Origin: JAGMDK01 sp023128695
Lineage (GTDB): Bacteria > Planctomycetota > Phycisphaerae > UBA1845 > Fen-1342
NCBI GenBank assembly: GCA_030628805.1
Contig: DAOVQG010000318.1
Span: forward strand, 1-5,366
DNA: 5,366 nt
Direction of reading: 5' to 3'
The position numbers and the translations under genes are program-made. Within the stretch, counting starts at the first letter, position 1; every line of letters begins with the position of its first letter. Below the pieces are notes generated by a model. That model was not told the origin of the DNA and made no database searches. It saw nothing but the letters and a program-made list of their open reading frames with translations. Positions 5,211-5,366 of the stretch are shown in pieces.

Positions 5211-5366
5211 GGGCGAAGCTCCCGCTGAGCCGTATTGGGAGGGCGAAGCTCCCGCTGAGCCGTATTGGGAGGGCGAGGCTCCTGCCGAGCCGTATTGGGA
5301 GGGCGAGGCTCCCGCCGAGCCGTGTTGGGAGGGCGAGGCTCCCGCCGAGCCGTGTTGGGAGGGCGA
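5211..5366. repeat. Tandem array of 30-bp GC-rich units, cut by the window end
   Basis: Five full units begin at 5211, 5241, 5271, 5301 and 5331, with six bases of a sixth. Units 1 and 2 are identical and units 4 and 5 are identical; unit 3 is intermediate (it shares the change at unit position 7 with 4-5 and the base at position 24 with 1-2). This fits growth by local duplication. Each junction can form GGGAG/CTCCC, and units 3-5 can instead form GGCTC-CCGCC-GAGCC; unit 3 has a T in that loop. A run of eight G (5202-5209) precedes it. One frame is open as a 10-residue repeat (EGEAPAEPYW), but no start or ribosome site is seen. It begins 17 bp after the TPR-gene stop and may form its 3' end; there is no spacer, so not CRISPR. 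Confidence 0.93.

Overview
The window looks like a piece of a high-GC Planctomycetota chromosome. This is inferred from the gene content (an exported MEMO/AMMECR1 fusion and a large secreted proline-rich TPR protein), the sparse gene packing, and the many GC-rich hairpin repeats between genes, which resemble repeats I associate with planctomycete genomes. No species can be named from the sequence alone.

Layout, left to right. (1) 1-240: a tandem array of 57-bp units, each able to fold into two strong hairpins; it abuts, and supplies the stop codon of, the minus-strand gene that follows. (2) 237-1745, minus: a 502-residue protein with a signal peptide, a MEMO1-like domain and an AMMECR1-like domain, i.e. 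proteins B and A of the 'AmmeMemoRadiSam' set fused in one chain. (3) 1824-1897, minus: a tRNA-Arg(CCU) gene upstream of it and co-oriented. (4) 1972-2703, plus: a short-chain dehydrogenase whose active site (Asp-Tyr-Lys) and C-terminus look like pteridine/dihydromonapterin reductases. (5) 2704-3384: a gene-poor stretch of about 680 bp packed with three long inverted repeats, two of which lie inside a further pair of inverted 11-bp ends. (6) 3385-5193, plus: a 602-residue exported protein with a proline-rich middle and a C-terminal TPR block. (7) 5211-5366: a second tandem array, of 30-bp units, starting 17 bp after the stop codon and running off the window.

Functionally, the genes do not form one operon. 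The tRNA and the MEMO/AMMECR1 gene point left and the reductase and TPR genes point right, so the tRNA/reductase gap is a divergent promoter region with overlapping -10-like hexamers. The radical SAM partner normally associated with MEMO and AMMECR1 proteins is not in the window. The most unusual content is (a) the exported MEMO-AMMECR1 fusion and (b) the non-coding hairpin repeats: 3'-end tandem arrays after both outer genes and a nested inverted-repeat island between the two rightward genes. Whether the hairpins are terminators, mobile REP-like elements or something else cannot be settled from this sequence.
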